A DNA stretch of 64,000 nucleotides, taken from the NCBI RefSeq assembly GCF_014844095.1, contig NZ_CP062163.1, positions 4,373,501 through 4,437,500 on the forward strand. The letters run 5' to 3'. A program made the translations under genes and the position numbers. The notes beneath the pieces are model-generated. The model made no database searches, had not been told where the DNA came from, and saw nothing but the letters and a program-made list of their open reading frames with translations. Position 1 is the stretch's first letter; each line of letters begins with the position of its first letter. Origin of the DNA: Brevibacillus sp. JNUCC-41 (GTDB lineage Bacteria > Bacillota > Bacilli > Bacillales > DSM-1321). Shown piece after piece: positions 8,302-16,450 of this stretch.

Positions 8302-9261
8302 TCACTGCTGGTGGAAGTATTGAATTTTCTTACGTCCAGACTCTTTAGCCAAATACATGGAACGGTCCGCTTTTTTTAAAAGTGACTCCATTTCCGTACC
8401 ATTATGAGGATAAAAACTTATTCCTATGCTAGCTGATACAAAATGATCATTTCCATTAATGTGAATGGGCATGGTGGATAAATGCTTCAGTAATAATTCA
8501 GCGTTTTGCTGAGTGTTTTTCATTAAATCTTCACAATGCGATGGATGTAATAATACAATGAATTCATCACCTCCGATTCGGGCCACATGACTGCCTTCGG
8601 GAACGGTTTGCAAAAAGCATTCCGCTGCCTTTTTGATAACGTCGTCACCAGCATCATGGCCAAAAGAATCATTGAAAAATTTAAAATGATCAAGATCGAT
8701 GTAAAGAAGGGCCATTTCATCGTTTGTTTTATCTTTATGATATTCGAAATAATTATCAATGAAGTGCCGATTATATAGACCTGACAAAGGATCCCTGATA
8801 ATCCCTTTTTCAAGAAGTATGGTATGACTAATCAAAGCTGCCAAAGACTTAATGAGTATCAGATCATATTCTTTAAAAACATGGGGTTTAATGTCAAATG
8901 CACATAATGTCCCAATGATTTCACCCTCATTTATTAGGGGGACTCCCATAAAACACCCATTCCCTATAAACTCCGTTGCGGGATGGCCACTAGTCAATTC
9001 ATGTTCCCTCAAATTCGTGATAACGAGTGGTTCCAAACCATTCTCAATAACTAATTTGCAATAAACCATATTATAAGGAAGGATGTCACCTTCACAAATC
9101 AACTCTGCATTTCTATTGAAGGATTTGATCATAAAACTCTGGATGGGATTCAATAAAGAAAGGAAGAATGTATTGACCTCAATGGTTTGAGCTAATAGTG
9201 CTAATACTTCTTTAGCGATAGAATCGAAATTTTTATAATAGTTGATATCTTGCTGAATCAT
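8302..9261 (-). CDS. GAF-GGDEF diguanylate cyclase
   Basis: This 319-residue soluble protein has an N-terminal GAF sensor domain (about residues 12-150, with GCFMGVPLINEGEIIGTLCAFD). A GGDEF domain follows (about 155-318, starting DPLSGLYNRHFID). The catalytic loop RIGGDEF is intact, and DLDHFKFFNDSFGHDAGDDV carries the metal ligands, so it should make cyclic di-GMP from two GTP. The residues five positions before GGDEF do not form RxxD, so the usual product-inhibition site is absent. No membrane segment is present. The ATG has AGGAGCC upstream. It is convergent with spoIISABC. Confidence 0.87.
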   Translation of the reverse strand: MIQQDINYYKNFDSIAKEVLALLAQTIEVNTFFLSLLNPIQSFMIKSFNRNAELICEGDILPYNMVYCKLVIENGLEPLVITNLREHELTSGHPATEFIGNGCFMGVPLINEGEIIGTLCAFDIKPHVFKEYDLILIKSLAALISHTILLEKGIIRDPLSGLYNRHFIDNYFEYHKDKTNDEMALLYIDLDHFKFFNDSFGHDAGDDVIKKAAECFLQTVPEGSHVARIGGDEFIVLLHPSHCEDLMKNTQQNAELLLKHLSTMPIHINGNDHFVSASIGISFYPHNGTEMESLLKKADRSMYLAKESGRKKIQYFHQQ

Positions 9262-9478
9262 TCTCAGGCTCCTCTTTTATCTATAGTCTTTTTAGTTTTC
9301 CGGATGTTATTTTCATATTGAACGACAAAGACACAAAAGCGGAATCTGAATACCGTGACAGTAGTCGGGTTTTCCACTAAACTCAATTAAGGGGTCGGAT
9401 TCGTTTTATCGTTGAATCTGTAAACGAAAAAGTTAAAAAATTGACCTTTACTTTATTTTCGGCATTTTTTTAATATCA

Positions 9479-9788
9479 TTAAATTTTCATTCGCCGGATT
9501 ATCAACCAGCTAAATTTCTGTATCCGTTTCTGGATTTCCGGGATGGGTATCACTTCATGATCCATGCCTAAGGCAATGATCAGTCCATTCATCATGCATT
9601 ATACTGTAAATGAAATGGGAAGAGTACCTTTGATGTGCATGCTTTTTTCTAATTTGCCCTGGAGCGTTCGAATGTAAAGCAACTTGGCATTCCTGCACCT
9701 GAGGGTACATGAATTTAGATAAAACGGATGTGTCGCGCTCATTTATAAAAAAAATTTGGGGAGGATAAAAGCAAGCAATAAAGTACAT
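9479..9788 (-). pseudogene. Possible remnant of a TetR-type regulator C-terminal half
   Basis: On the minus strand one frame reads INERDTSVLSKFMYPQVQE and continues to HFIYSIM. After a one-base shift near 9590 a second frame reads MNGLIIALGMDHEVIPIPEI, then a tail to a TAA at 9481-9479. Joined, this resembles the ligand-binding half of TetR regulators, where a DGL.I.LG motif is common. No DNA-binding half is visible. The rest of the 553-base gap (9262-9814) shows nothing else I can name. The reading is tentative. Confidence 0.35.
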
Positions 9789-9814
9789 ATTGGATAATTC
9801 AAAAGGGGATCATT

Positions 9815-12385
9815 ATGGGAAAATTAGATAGTATATATCCTATTGCTATAGAGAATACAAAGGAAAAAATAATCCAGGATATGGATTTTTATTTAGAGAA
9901 TCAAGAGACGATGCCTTCTTATTCAGCTTATATATCAGACAGGACGACTTTTATTGAGCAAATTTGGATAAATGTTTGGCTAAATAAAGCATCAAACGAT
10001 GTGCCAAGAAAGGAAAAAAAGGCGTTTTTAAGCGAAAGGGGATTTGTAACGGAAGGTTCAGATCATAAACTGATCAATAGCATGTTCCGGAACGAATTAA
10101 AGAAGTATCGCCCGTTTGATGGCTTAACGTGGATTAAAAAAACCTTTGCTGATAATCAAGAAGATTGGGAGAAGAGATATAAAAATGCAAGGGAAAAATT
10201 CTTTAGGCGACAAGAAGAACAACGGCTTGCCAAGCAGCGCTGGAAGATACGCGCAAGACTGCAAGAAGAGGCCAATGGCTTTTTTGAAAGTAACTCACTT
10301 TTTTTATATTTACATGTCAGGTATTATATTGCTGGAGTTTTGGCAAAAGATCTTAAGAATAAGCCTAAATTCCAATATGTCGATCCATACTTGCTTGAAG
10401 AACAGTTGGTTGAAGAGGGAGGCTTTCAAGCTGCCGAATACCTAATGGTCACTGATTTTTTTGAAGAACTGACAGGCGATATTCACTCATTGATCGGTTG
10501 GGGAAGGAACCGTTATGAATATGAAAATTACTTCTACAGGTATGAAAGATTAGTTTCGGATTTCATAATGGAATTAGCCCCTGGCAAATACTTGCAACAT
10601 CTATCTGCTGCACTGCATCATGATTTTTTTGAGTCATATGGGGAAAGGCTGACGGTTGATGCCCTTAAGGGTATACTAAGCGATGAATTGGCTGATTTGT
10701 CTCAGTCCTGTTTCGATGAACTTCAGGAAGAATACCTTTCTGATTTACTGAAGCTTGAAGGAATTCCTTTTAATGAAACATTGCACGAAGAAATATACGA
10801 AAAAGACGTGGAGAACAGGGAGAGAAGAAAAGCTGAAGTATTGGCAGAGCAAGCCAAGAAGCTGGCAGAAGAGCAAAGGATGATCGATGACATCATCGGT
10901 AAGGCCTATACTCCATCATTAGGAAAAAAAGTAAGATATGTTTTGCATATCGGAGAAACCAATACAGGGAAGACGCATAAGGCCCTAGAGAAAATGAAAG
11001 AGGCGGAAAGCGGTTTGTATCTAGCTCCCCTAAGACTGTTGGCCCTTGAGGTATTTGATAAATTAAATGCGGACGGTGTACCTTGTACATTAAAAACCGG
11101 TGAAGAAGAAAAGGCGGTTGAGGGAGCTAAACATGTCTCCAGCACCGTTGAAATGTTTCATGAGAAAGACTACCATGAAGTAATCGTAATAGATGAGGCC
11201 CAAATGATTGCCGATAAAGATCGAGGTTTTTCATGGTTCAGGGCAATCACGCAAGCAAATGCGAAAGAAGTACACATTATCGGGAGCAATAATATCAAAA
11301 TGATGCTTCTTAACCTTCTGAATGAAGCTGATTTAGAACTCCACGAATACAGACGGGAAATACCGCTTGAGGTAGAACAAAGGGAGTTTGGACTGAAGTA
11401 TACAAAAAAAGGGGATGCCCTCATTTGTTTTTCGAGAAGGCAGGTACTGGAAACCGCGTCCCGGTTAAAAGAGAGCGGACATAACGTCAGCATGATATAC
11501 GGCAGTATGCCTCCTGAAAATAGAAAACGGCAAATAGAGTTATTCAATCGTGGTGAAACATCAGTTGTCGTTGCCACCGATGCGATTGGAATGGGATTGA
11601 ACTTGCCAATACGCCGCATCGTCTTTCTTGAAAATGAAAAATTCGACGGGACACGGAGAAGAAGATTGACTTCTCAAGAAATCAAACAAATCGCAGGTCG
11701 AGCGGGTAGAAAAGGAATTTATGACACGGGAAAGGTAGCATTTACAGCAGAGATCAAAATCATGAATAAGTTGCTGGAACAGGTAGATGAACCAGTTCAA
11801 ACCTTCACTATCGCCCCAACCTCTGCTGTGTTTGAACGTTTTCAAAAATATTACCGGAACCTAGGGACATTTTTCGAAATGTGGGAGAGGTTTGAGCCTC
11901 CTAAAGGCACAAAAAAGGCATCTCTATCGGAAGAAAGGGAGCTTTACGAACTTATAAGGGATACTGAAATCGAAGCGCGTTTCTCTTTAATGGATTTATA
12001 TGGTTTCCTGCATATTCCTTTTTCGGCAAAAGAACCGAGTTTGATCAGACAGTGGCTGGAAACGGTCGAAGCGATTGCCGAGAACAGTGACCTTCCTGAA
12101 CCGATCATCAAGACTAGAAATCTGGAGGAATTGGAGCTATCTTATAAAGCGATAGGTCTTCATTTACTATTTTTATATCGGATGGGTAAGCGGACGGAAG
12201 CTGTTTATTGGGAGCGTATCCGTGAAGAAATCAGTGATGGCGTTCATGATCATTTAAAAGACGAAATGTTGAATTATCAAAAAAAATGCAAGCGCTGTGG
12301 AAAAAGGCTTCCGGATGACTCGCGTTTTCATATATGTGATGCTTGTTATCATAAAGGGCTTAGAAAGACGCACAGATACAATTAA
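9815..12385 (+). CDS. SUV3-like DExH RNA helicase with C-terminal zinc ribbon
   Basis: This is an 856-residue superfamily 2 helicase. The N-terminal 360 residues are a charged helical extension of unknown role. The helicase core follows: Walker A GETNTGKT (about 379-386), LAPLRLLALE (motif Ia), DEAQ (about 459), GSNN, then in the second RecA domain ICFSRR, VVVATDAIGMGLNLP and QIAGRAGRKG. DEAQ, rather than DEAD, and the ATDAIGMGLNLP/QIAGRAGR pair are hallmarks of SUV3, the mitochondrial degradosome helicase. A four-cysteine zinc ribbon (CKRC...CDAC) ends the protein. It probably unwinds RNA for decay or remodelling. The gene stands alone; AAAAGGGGATC precedes the ATG. Confidence 0.85.
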   Translation: MGKLDSIYPIAIENTKEKIIQDMDFYLENQETMPSYSAYISDRTTFIEQIWINVWLNKASNDVPRKEKKAFLSERGFVTEGSDHKLINSMFRNELKKYRPFDGLTWIKKTFADNQEDWEKRYKNAREKFFRRQEEQRLAKQRWKIRARLQEEANGFFESNSLFLYLHVRYYIAGVLAKDLKNKPKFQYVDPYLLEEQLVEEGGFQAAEYLMVTDFFEELTGDIHSLIGWGRNRYEYENYFYRYERLVSDFIMELAPGKYLQHLSAALHHDFFESYGERLTVDALKGILSDELADLSQSCFDELQEEYLSDLLKLEGIPFNETLHEEIYEKDVENRERRKAEVLAEQAKKLAEEQRMIDDIIGKAYTPSLGKKVRYVLHIGETNTGKTHKALEKMKEAESGLYLAPLRLLALEVFDKLNADGVPCTLKTGEEEKAVEGAKHVSSTVEMFHEKDYHEVIVIDEAQMIADKDRGFSWFRAITQANAKEVHIIGSNNIKMMLLNLLNEADLELHEYRREIPLEVEQREFGLKYTKKGDALICFSRRQVLETASRLKESGHNVSMIYGSMPPENRKRQIELFNRGETSVVVATDAIGMGLNLPIRRIVFLENEKFDGTRRRRLTSQEIKQIAGRAGRKGIYDTGKVAFTAEIKIMNKLLEQVDEPVQTFTIAPTSAVFERFQKYYRNLGTFFEMWERFEPPKGTKKASLSEERELYELIRDTEIEARFSLMDLYGFLHIPFSAKEPSLIRQWLETVEAIAENSDLPEPIIKTRNLEELELSYKAIGLHLLFLYRMGKRTEAVYWERIREEISDGVHDHLKDEMLNYQKKCKRCGKRLPDDSRFHICDACYHKGLRKTHRYN

Positions 12386-12403
12386 CCGAATTGTATTGAT
12401 AGT

Positions 12404-12432
12404 AATAACCCGAATGCGACATTCGGGTTATT
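12404..12432. terminator. Bidirectional hairpin between helicase and Pmp3 genes
   Basis: A perfect 13-bp stem AATAACCCGAATG/CATTCGGGTTATT lies between two convergent genes. There is no strong T tract on either side, so its efficiency is uncertain. Confidence 0.6.
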
Positions 12433-12446
12433 GGCAGTTGTATAAA

Positions 12447-12665
12447 TCACTTTGTCGTTTGTTTCGATTTAGCTATAAGTGCTGCTTGCAGCTTCATTCG
12501 TTTATCAGCTTTCTTATCATGCACCACTAAGATTGCATGAATTAAACCAGGGACATAGAAAAATAGTGTGAGTACCAGATTAAACACTGCCTGGATGGGT
12601 TTACCGGCTAAAAATACGGCTAATGGAGGGAAAAGAATCGCAATTAAATAAAGAATGGTGAACAC
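12447..12665 (-). CDS. Pmp3/YqaE-family small membrane protein
   Basis: This 72-residue protein has two membrane helices. It carries the Pmp3 (UPF0057) signature: LFPPLAVFLAGKP, then FNLVLTLFFYVPGLIHAILVV, then a basic tail. Family members influence membrane potential and cation stress tolerance. The annotated GTG at 12665 overlaps a GGAG placed only a few bases upstream, which is unusually close. A start at a nearby non-ATG codon cannot be excluded, since no ATG lies in reach. A MITE-like element sits about 50 bases upstream, between this gene and any distal promoter. Confidence 0.85.
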   Translation of the reverse strand: MFTILYLIAILFPPLAVFLAGKPIQAVFNLVLTLFFYVPGLIHAILVVHDKKADKRMKLQAALIAKSKQTTK

Positions 12666-12716
12666 TCTCCAATAAAATGATTTTTATCTGTCGATTACGG
12701 TTTGCTTTTTTCTTTT

Positions 12717-12914
12717 GGCTGTTTTCGCATACTTTGTTGCTATTTACCAAGTAAAGCGGTGTGGTTGATTTCCCCAGATGCTCGCTTTCCGCGGGGCGGG
12801 CCGGTGAGCCTCCTCAGCGTAAACGCCTGTGCTCCCGCAGGAGTCTCGCATTTGCACTCCAATCAACCTTAAATCGTTTAGTTTTTAAAAACAACAATCT
12901 TTACGAAAAGAGCC
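12717..12914 (+). mobile_element. MITE-like element, copy 1 (198 bp)
   Basis: The element runs from GGCTGTTTTCGCATACTTTG to CTTTACGAAAAGAGCC, with imperfect terminal inverted repeats. It is flanked by a perfect 8-bp direct repeat TTTCTTTT (12709-12716 and 12915-12922). The core begins GGTTGATT and ends AATCAACC and contains GC-rich palindromes. Compared with copy 2 it lacks about 20 bases of the inner hairpin. It has no coding capacity, so it needs a transposase in trans. The rest of the gap to 13207 shows nothing else. Confidence 0.85.
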
Positions 12915-13207
12915 TTTCTTTTTAATGATTTTTTTATTCTAAAACAAATGCTTTACTTGAGTCGAGAAGTAATTAGGTTACTGAAGTTCCATTTTCCTGA
13001 TGTTATCTCTTGCTAGCGCCTTGATAAATATATGCTCAAGAGCCGGATTCATACCAACTGAGCATTCTGACACTATAAAGCAGTCTTTTAACTCCCGATG
13101 AAGACAGGAAGAATATGGCTAATCATCGTTTTTCCGATAGCGGTCAGTGTAAAGCCAGGTTTTATGTTAGAATAATCAGAATACTACTTGTGGAAAGCGG
13201 GAGATCC

Positions 13208-13879
13208 ATGAAAAAAAAGATAGGCTGTTTGCATGCACATCATACAAATATAGAATACATAGAAACCGCATTCTCGAACTTCGATATTGAATGGCTTCAT
13301 TTCGTAGATCCGGGATTGGTGCAACGGGTGTCAACGGATAAAAATTTTAAGCATTCGGATGCTCAAAAAAGGGTTAAACAACAAGTAGAATGGATTGCCG
13401 AATGTAAAGTGGATGCCATTTTGATAACCTGTACAAACTACATCGCCTTTTTAAACGAAGAGCAGCTATCCTTACCCATGCCTATCATTAAAATTGATGA
13501 ACCATATTTTGAGCAAATTTGCCAATTGCAGCAACCGCAGATGATATTATTCACGAACCCTGCCACTGTTGAAGGAACAGTCAAACGTTTAAATGCTCAT
13601 GCTGAAAAATATGGGGCTGTGGATTTTGAAGTTATCCTCATCGACGATGCCTTTGAATTCATTATGCAGGGATTTGGAGAGAGGTATAATGAGGAAATTT
13701 TGAACTTCCTATACCAGTTTAATAACGAAAATAGACCACTGTCGGTGGCTCAACTATCAATGGTCGAAGCAGCAAAGAGATATGAACTTCAGACAGGAAT
13801 GACAGTTTTAAATCCATTGAATGCATTAGTTGATTCCATGATCGTTCAACTAAAACTACGTTCATCGAGTGGTCTTTGA
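13208..13879 (+). CDS. Asp/Glu racemase-like protein of unknown substrate
   Basis: This 223-residue soluble protein starts MKKKIGCLHAHHTNIEYIE. It has an alternating alpha/beta pattern with VDAILITCTNYIAFLNEE near residue 75, where a cysteine-threonine-asparagine loop resembles the first active-site cysteine of Asp/Glu racemase-fold proteins. I see no clear second catalytic cysteine, so it may bind a ligand without racemising it. The call is a weak fold-level inference. A longer open frame begins at 13115, but only the ATG at 13208 has a ribosome site (GCGGGAG). The gene is monocistronic, with a terminator at 13938-13987. Confidence 0.5.
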   Translation: MKKKIGCLHAHHTNIEYIETAFSNFDIEWLHFVDPGLVQRVSTDKNFKHSDAQKRVKQQVEWIAECKVDAILITCTNYIAFLNEEQLSLPMPIIKIDEPYFEQICQLQQPQMILFTNPATVEGTVKRLNAHAEKYGAVDFEVILIDDAFEFIMQGFGERYNEEILNFLYQFNNENRPLSVAQLSMVEAAKRYELQTGMTVLNPLNALVDSMIVQLKLRSSSGL

Positions 13880-13937
13880 ATCAAAGATTTCTGGTGCCGC
13901 ATGAATGGAATGATTTTTCTTTGTATATGTAGAAAAT

Positions 13938-13987
13938 AAAAAGATCCTTGCATGATCTGGTTAAATCCCAGTGCAGGGATTTTTTTA
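13938..13987. terminator. Bidirectional terminator
   Basis: AAAAGATCCTTGCA can pair with TGCAGGGATTTTT across a loop. A smaller nested hairpin AAATCCC/GGGATTT is also possible. A T tract follows on the plus strand. It separates two convergent genes. Confidence 0.7.
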
Positions 13988-14299
13988 TTATTCCTTTGTG
14001 CGGATTTGTTCACGGATGTTTTCAAGTTCTTCAAGGGATAGAGCTGTCAGGGAATTTTTTATTTCTTCTTCGACCCGTTTTCGATCAAGCTCCCTATATT
14101 CGCTCCACCAATCCCGCAGCCCTTCGGTGTTTTCGAGAAGATACTCTATATCAATTTCTTCTTGCTCATCATCTGATAAATATCGCATGACCGCACCTAA
14201 TAATCGATTGAGTTTGGCTACTTCACTTTCCTTATCAGGTGAAGCGGGGGTATCTTTCACTTCTAAATCATCTTTAGCCGGAACATTACGAGGTGTCAT
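13988..14299 (-). CDS. Small acidic protein of unknown function
   Basis: I do not recognise this 103-residue protein. The first 25 residues are polar and probably disordered (rich in P, D, K, S). The rest is strongly acidic and helical, with YLSDDEQEEIDIEYLLEN, a tryptophan pair in LRDWWSEYRELDRKR and ALSLEELENIREQIR at the end. There is no signal peptide or membrane segment. AGGAGG lies seven bases before the ATG, so translation is well supported. It is monocistronic. Confidence 0.7.
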   Translation of the reverse strand: MTPRNVPAKDDLEVKDTPASPDKESEVAKLNRLLGAVMRYLSDDEQEEIDIEYLLENTEGLRDWWSEYRELDRKRVEEEIKNSLTALSLEELENIREQIRTKE

Positions 14300-14499
14300 A
14301 ATATCCTCCTGTTTTTAATACTAGTGTGCCTAAAAATGGCGGTTTTCAATATGAATTTTTCGTATTTTTACAAATTTCATTTGTAAAGTATTTATTTATA
14401 TTAAAAAAATTTCAACATAAACCTCGCTAGAATATATAGAGTCTATCATCATCCTTAAATAGGTTTAATAAAGTAATGGCTAGGTAAGGGGGGAAGTAT

Positions 14500-14530
14500 A
14501 AATAAAAGGAATAGCTTAGTGCTATTCCTT
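14500..14530 (-). terminator. Terminator of the copper-storage-like gene
   Basis: On the minus strand AAGGAATAGC pairs with GCTATTCCTT around a short loop and is followed by TTTATTT. It lies directly after the stop of the gene at 14534. Confidence 0.8.
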
Positions 14531-14533
14531 ACA

Positions 14534-14863
14534 TCAAGCGGCTAATTTTCTGCATTCTTCTGCACATCTAAAGCATGCTTCAGCACATTTTTGACAATGT
14601 TCATGATCGTGTTTTTTACATTCGTTTCCGCAGCTTTCACAAATCTGGGCACATACTGCAGCCAACTCTGAAATAAACGGTGTACCTCTTCCTATCGCCT
14701 GTTCTAAATAAGAGCAAATATCCGCACATTCCCGATCCAAGCGAATGCACTCCACCATCATATTGACATGATCTTCTTTTAAGCATGCATCATAACAATG
14801 ATTACACGCGGTCATACAATCATTTAAAGTTTGGATAACAGATGAATAATTCTCATGTGACAT
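14534..14863 (-). CDS. Cysteine-rich four-helix-bundle copper-binding protein (DUF326/Csp-like)
   Basis: This 109-residue protein has regularly spaced cysteines along amphipathic helices: CMTACNHCYDAC, CIRLDRECADIC, CAQICESCGNEC and CQKCAEACFRCAEEC. This pattern defines the copper-storage-protein/DUF326 family, in which a four-helix bundle packs Cu(I) ions inside through cysteine thiols. There is no signal peptide, so it should act in the cytosol. A histidine cluster (KKHDHEHC) may help metal entry. The open frame extends to a TTG at 14869, but AGGAGG is better spaced for the ATG at 14863. It is monocistronic. Confidence 0.88.
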   Translation of the reverse strand: MSHENYSSVIQTLNDCMTACNHCYDACLKEDHVNMMVECIRLDRECADICSYLEQAIGRGTPFISELAAVCAQICESCGNECKKHDHEHCQKCAEACFRCAEECRKLAA

Positions 14864-15039
14864 GAACAAATCTCCTCCTGTAATATGGCCACTCCCTTAT
14901 TATTATCCTATAAACTTCCCCTTTAAACTTCTAATAGGATAAGGTGAATGGTTCTTCTAAAAACTGACTGGACAAGTGAAGGACTTTAGGGAATTAATGG
15001 AAGGGGTAGTGCATAAATTTAAATGAAAGGAGTGGATAT

Positions 15040-15429
15040 ATGAAAATGTTCATTAAATTAAGTGTGGCCAGTGTTTCCGGAGCCGTCGTGTATTTGATAT
15101 ATAATGTCAACCAGACGCTGCGTAAAGGAATGGGAACGCTCGAAGAAACAAATAAGACATTGGAAGAGGTAAGGAATGCTGTACATGGATTGACGCAAGA
15201 GTCCAAACAATTGATCCACTCTGCCACTCAAATTACAGCGGATGTTAAAGGGAAGATGGAAAATGTCGATCCATTGCTGGAATCAGCTCAAGATGTTGGG
15301 GAAATGATTCACAACGTAACCAATTCCATGAAAGAAGCGAGTTTGGAGGGCAGCCCTAAGGATTTATCCACTCCGACAGTTCCTTCAACTCGAACTGAAG
15401 CTGAGGGGGTTCAAATAATAATCAAATAG
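15040..15429 (+). CDS. DUF948-family membrane-anchored stress-type protein, copy A
   Basis: This 129-residue protein has one N-terminal membrane segment (residues 5-22) and a long helical domain typical of DUF948 (YtxG-like general stress proteins). The helical part has heptad-like spacing: LEEVRNAVHGLTQESKQL, then VDPLLESAQDVGEMI. The C-terminal 30 residues are Pro/Ser/Thr-rich and probably flexible. GAAAGGAG precedes the ATG. The gene downstream (15527) is a paralogue, so the pair looks like a tandem duplication. Its function is unknown beyond an association with stress and the cell envelope. Confidence 0.8.
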   Translation: MKMFIKLSVASVSGAVVYLIYNVNQTLRKGMGTLEETNKTLEEVRNAVHGLTQESKQLIHSATQITADVKGKMENVDPLLESAQDVGEMIHNVTNSMKEASLEGSPKDLSTPTVPSTRTEAEGVQIIIK

Positions 15430-15526
15430 TATCATCATTTATCATCAAAGAAACAGGCACCCCGGGATTCACTAACCTATTTAAAGCAATCGTTTCTACT
15501 ATTTAATTTAGAGGGGGAGCTTTATC

Positions 15527-15892
15527 TTGATAATTCAATATAGTGTGGCAGCGATCGCTTTAGCCTTCATTTGGTTGGTCGTATTTTTAATCAGTACTCT
15601 TCAAAAGGGAATGGTCACGATAGGAGAAGCCAATCAAACATTGGCGGAGGTGAGAAATGCCATCCACGATTTGTCCGGTGAATCGAAACAGCTATTGCAA
15701 ACTGCAAATGAAATCACCGACGATGTAAAAACTAAAATGAAAACGGTTGAACCATTATTGGATTCTGCTCAGGATGTTGGTGAAGCGATACATTCAGTTA
15801 CAGACTCTGTTAAAAAAGCCACTAACGGTTTCCGTACAGAGTTTACCCCCAAAAAAATCAATGCTATCAAACCCAAAAACCAATTCAGATAA
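15527..15892 (+). CDS. DUF948-family membrane-anchored stress-type protein, copy B
   Basis: This 121-residue paralogue of the gene just upstream has the same layout: one N-terminal membrane helix (residues 4-24) and a helical domain with LAEVRNAIHDLSGESKQL and VEPLLDSAQDVGEAI. The start is a TTG after GAGGGGGAG, with no ATG in reach. The basic tail (TPKKINAIKPKNQFR) differs from copy A. The 97-base gap to copy A shows no terminator, so the two may be co-transcribed. A terminator follows at 15912. Confidence 0.8.
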   Translation: MIIQYSVAAIALAFIWLVVFLISTLQKGMVTIGEANQTLAEVRNAIHDLSGESKQLLQTANEITDDVKTKMKTVEPLLDSAQDVGEAIHSVTDSVKKATNGFRTEFTPKKINAIKPKNQFR

Positions 15893-15911
15893 AAAGAATA
15901 TATTAAAAAAT

Positions 15912-15945
15912 GAAAGACACTGCCCGGATTTGGAGTGTCTTTTTT
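15912..15945 (+). terminator. Terminator of the DUF948 pair
   Basis: AAAGACAC pairs with GTGTCTTTTT around a loop of about 16 bases and is followed by T residues. Confidence 0.7.
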
Positions 15946-16022
15946 GATGGTATGTATAATAGCTGTAGTCTTATGCTTTATATGGATATCGTCAGTGGTT
16001 TATATCTATAAGACCCATTTCT

Positions 16023-16090
16023 CTCATACAGATTTCTTTACACTCTGTATGAGAATATGGAACAAACATAAATTCTGTATGGAATATAGG
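16023..16090. repeat. Inverted repeat with an adjacent near-direct repeat
   Basis: CTCATACAGA (16023-16032) and TCTGTATGAG (16044-16053) are perfect inverted repeats. The right arm continues GAATATGGAACAA, and a near copy (CTGTATGGAATATAGGACAA) follows about 25 bases later. There is no T tract, so it is not a terminator. Its role is unknown. Confidence 0.5.
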
Positions 16091-16098
16091 ACAAGCTA

Positions 16099-16290
16099 TT
16101 ATTTTTCTGTCCTGTCACCTGCAGCATGACTGGATGTTTTTGAGTCATTGGAATGTTTGACGCCTTTACTTACATATGGTTTCGCGCTTTTTTTCTTGTT
16201 GGCACTTGTTTTCCAACGATTCCAGCCTTTCTTGCCCGTTCCAGTGCCCGTACCTTTACCCGTTCCACTCTTAGCCTTCGCTTTACTCAT
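16099..16290 (-). CDS. Small basic DUF3934-like protein
   Basis: This 63-residue protein is rich in lysine, glycine, serine and threonine. It begins MSKAKAKSGTGKGTGTGTGK and then has KKGWNRWKTSANKKKSAKPY. I think this matches DUF3934, a short Bacillus family of unknown function, but from memory only. The composition suggests nucleic-acid binding or disorder. GGAGTGA lies seven bases before the ATG. The Gly-Thr run contains a small internal repeat that could vary in length between strains. Confidence 0.65.
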   Translation of the reverse strand: MSKAKAKSGTGKGTGTGTGKKGWNRWKTSANKKKSAKPYVSKGVKHSNDSKTSSHAAGDRTEK

Positions 16291-16450
16291 GAAATCACTC
16301 CATTACAATTCTATGGTTAGTTTAAACCATTTTACTTGATTATTACCCAAGTATGTTGAAATATACAGTAACGAAGGTGATATGTACAGGGAAAGGCTCA
16401 ATATTTTTAATCTTGATCGTAATAAACCAATGACAGCAAGGATTTTTGCC

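Noticed and set aside
13115..13207. N-terminal extension of the racemase-like protein
   Set aside because: The ATG at 13208 has a GCGGGAG ribosome site; the upstream start has none and the added residues are not protein-like.
15935..16129. 64-codon plus-strand frame with a hydrophobic start
   Set aside because: It begins inside the terminator of the preceding gene, has no ribosome site and crosses an inverted/direct repeat, so it is unlikely to be translated.
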